From JAICLK01 sp036489905 (lineage in GTDB: Bacteria; Patescibacteriota; Saccharimonadia; Saccharimonadales; UBA4665), in the NCBI GenBank assembly GCA_036489905.1, contig DASXEX010000002.1, positions 1 to 13,036 of the forward strand: a DNA stretch of 13,036 nucleotides, in the 5' to 3' direction. How positions within the stretch are numbered: position 1 is the stretch's first letter; every line of letters begins with the position of its first letter. Made by a program: the position numbers and the translations under genes. Shown here in pieces: positions 12,902 through 13,036 of the stretch. The notes beneath the pieces are model-generated. The model made no database searches. It was not told where the DNA came from and saw only the letters and a program-made list of their open reading frames with translations.

Positions 12902-12959
12902 TTAGCTCATAAATAAAGTTCCCCAAGTAGTATTCGTTAGCTCATTAAAAAAGTACCCG
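12902..12959 (+). repeat. Two 23-bp direct repeats, 35-bp period
   Basis: TTAGCTCATAAATAAAGT followed by TCCCC (12902-12924) and TTAGCTCATTAAAAAAGT followed by ACCCG (12937-12959) match at 19 of 23 positions and start 35 bp apart. They lie between the divergent RelE/RHH operon and the gene that begins at the window edge. They may be regulator sites or iteron-like; two copies are too few to tell. Confidence 0.5.
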
Positions 12960-12995
12960 TAATCTTCTATCATGCTGTCTGGTATGGAGGTGCGG

Positions 12996-13036
12996 ATGAA
13001 GGGACGCTATATGAGCAAGTTAACTCGCAAAGATTA
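12996..13036 (+). CDS. Start of an unidentified gene, cut by the window edge
   Basis: GGAGG (12986-12990) is 5 nt before an ATG at 12996, and the frame (MKGRYMSKLTRKD) stays open to the end of the window. An alternative in-frame ATG at 13011 has AGGGA about 6 nt upstream. Only 13 codons are visible, so no function can be given. A good SD and spacing are the only support. Confidence 0.35.
   Translation, partial: MKGRYMSKLTRKD

Noticed and set aside
12902..12959. CRISPR array
   Set aside because: There are only two diverged repeats with a 12-bp gap and no cas genes nearby.

Overview
The window looks like a bacterial chromosome segment from a member of the Candidate Phyla Radiation (Patescibacteria), most likely Candidatus Saccharibacteria (TM7). 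This is inferred from gene content and architecture: a small two-helix TrbC/VirB2-like pilin, a VirB6-like membrane protein, a PrgI-family protein, a TraC-like protein and a VirB4 ATPase in one compact operon, an AAA_14/DUF4143-type ATPase beside it, and -10 boxes placed almost directly on start codons. TGA is used as a stop (for example in phd and the AAA ATPase), which argues against the recoded Gracilibacteria/Absconditabacteria. The assignment needs a phylogenetic marker that is not present here.

Left part (1-3967): sugar-nucleotide genes. A galE-like gene on the minus strand keeps its NAD-binding and catalytic residues but ends at residue 208, so it is probably a broken gene. Divergent from it is manC (mannose-1-phosphate guanylyltransferase), and further on a phosphomannomutase/phosphoglucomutase. 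Together the last two make GDP-mannose from mannose-6-phosphate. A Phd/VapC-type toxin-antitoxin pair with its own promoter and a perfect palindromic operator sits between them.

Middle (3968-5869): about 460 bp of decayed DNA with a stop-interrupted CxxC mini-protein and what reads as a second galE N-terminal remnant, both on the minus strand. An AAA ATPase follows; its promoter is spanned by an 8-bp inverted repeat.

Core (5950-11338): a six-gene type IV secretion/conjugation-like operon from one good sigma70-type promoter: pilin, a pilin-VirB6 fusion, PrgI (VirB3-like), TraC-like protein, VirB4 ATPase, and a membrane-anchored CHAP-domain peptidoglycan hydrolase. Genes are coupled by ATGA overlaps or strong Shine-Dalgarno sites. 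No relaxase, VirD4 coupling protein or outer-membrane components are seen in the window. The TraC-like frame runs 251 nt into virB4, most easily explained by a recent one-base frameshift.

Right part (11339-13036): accessory DNA. A ribbon-helix-helix/PIN toxin-antitoxin cassette is bracketed by two imperfect direct repeats that resemble the 3' end of a tRNA gene (att-like). A RelE/RHH-type pair follows on the minus strand with a palindrome over its start codon, then two 23-bp direct repeats with a 35-bp period and the start of a further gene cut by the window edge. In total there are three toxin-antitoxin pairs in 13 kb.
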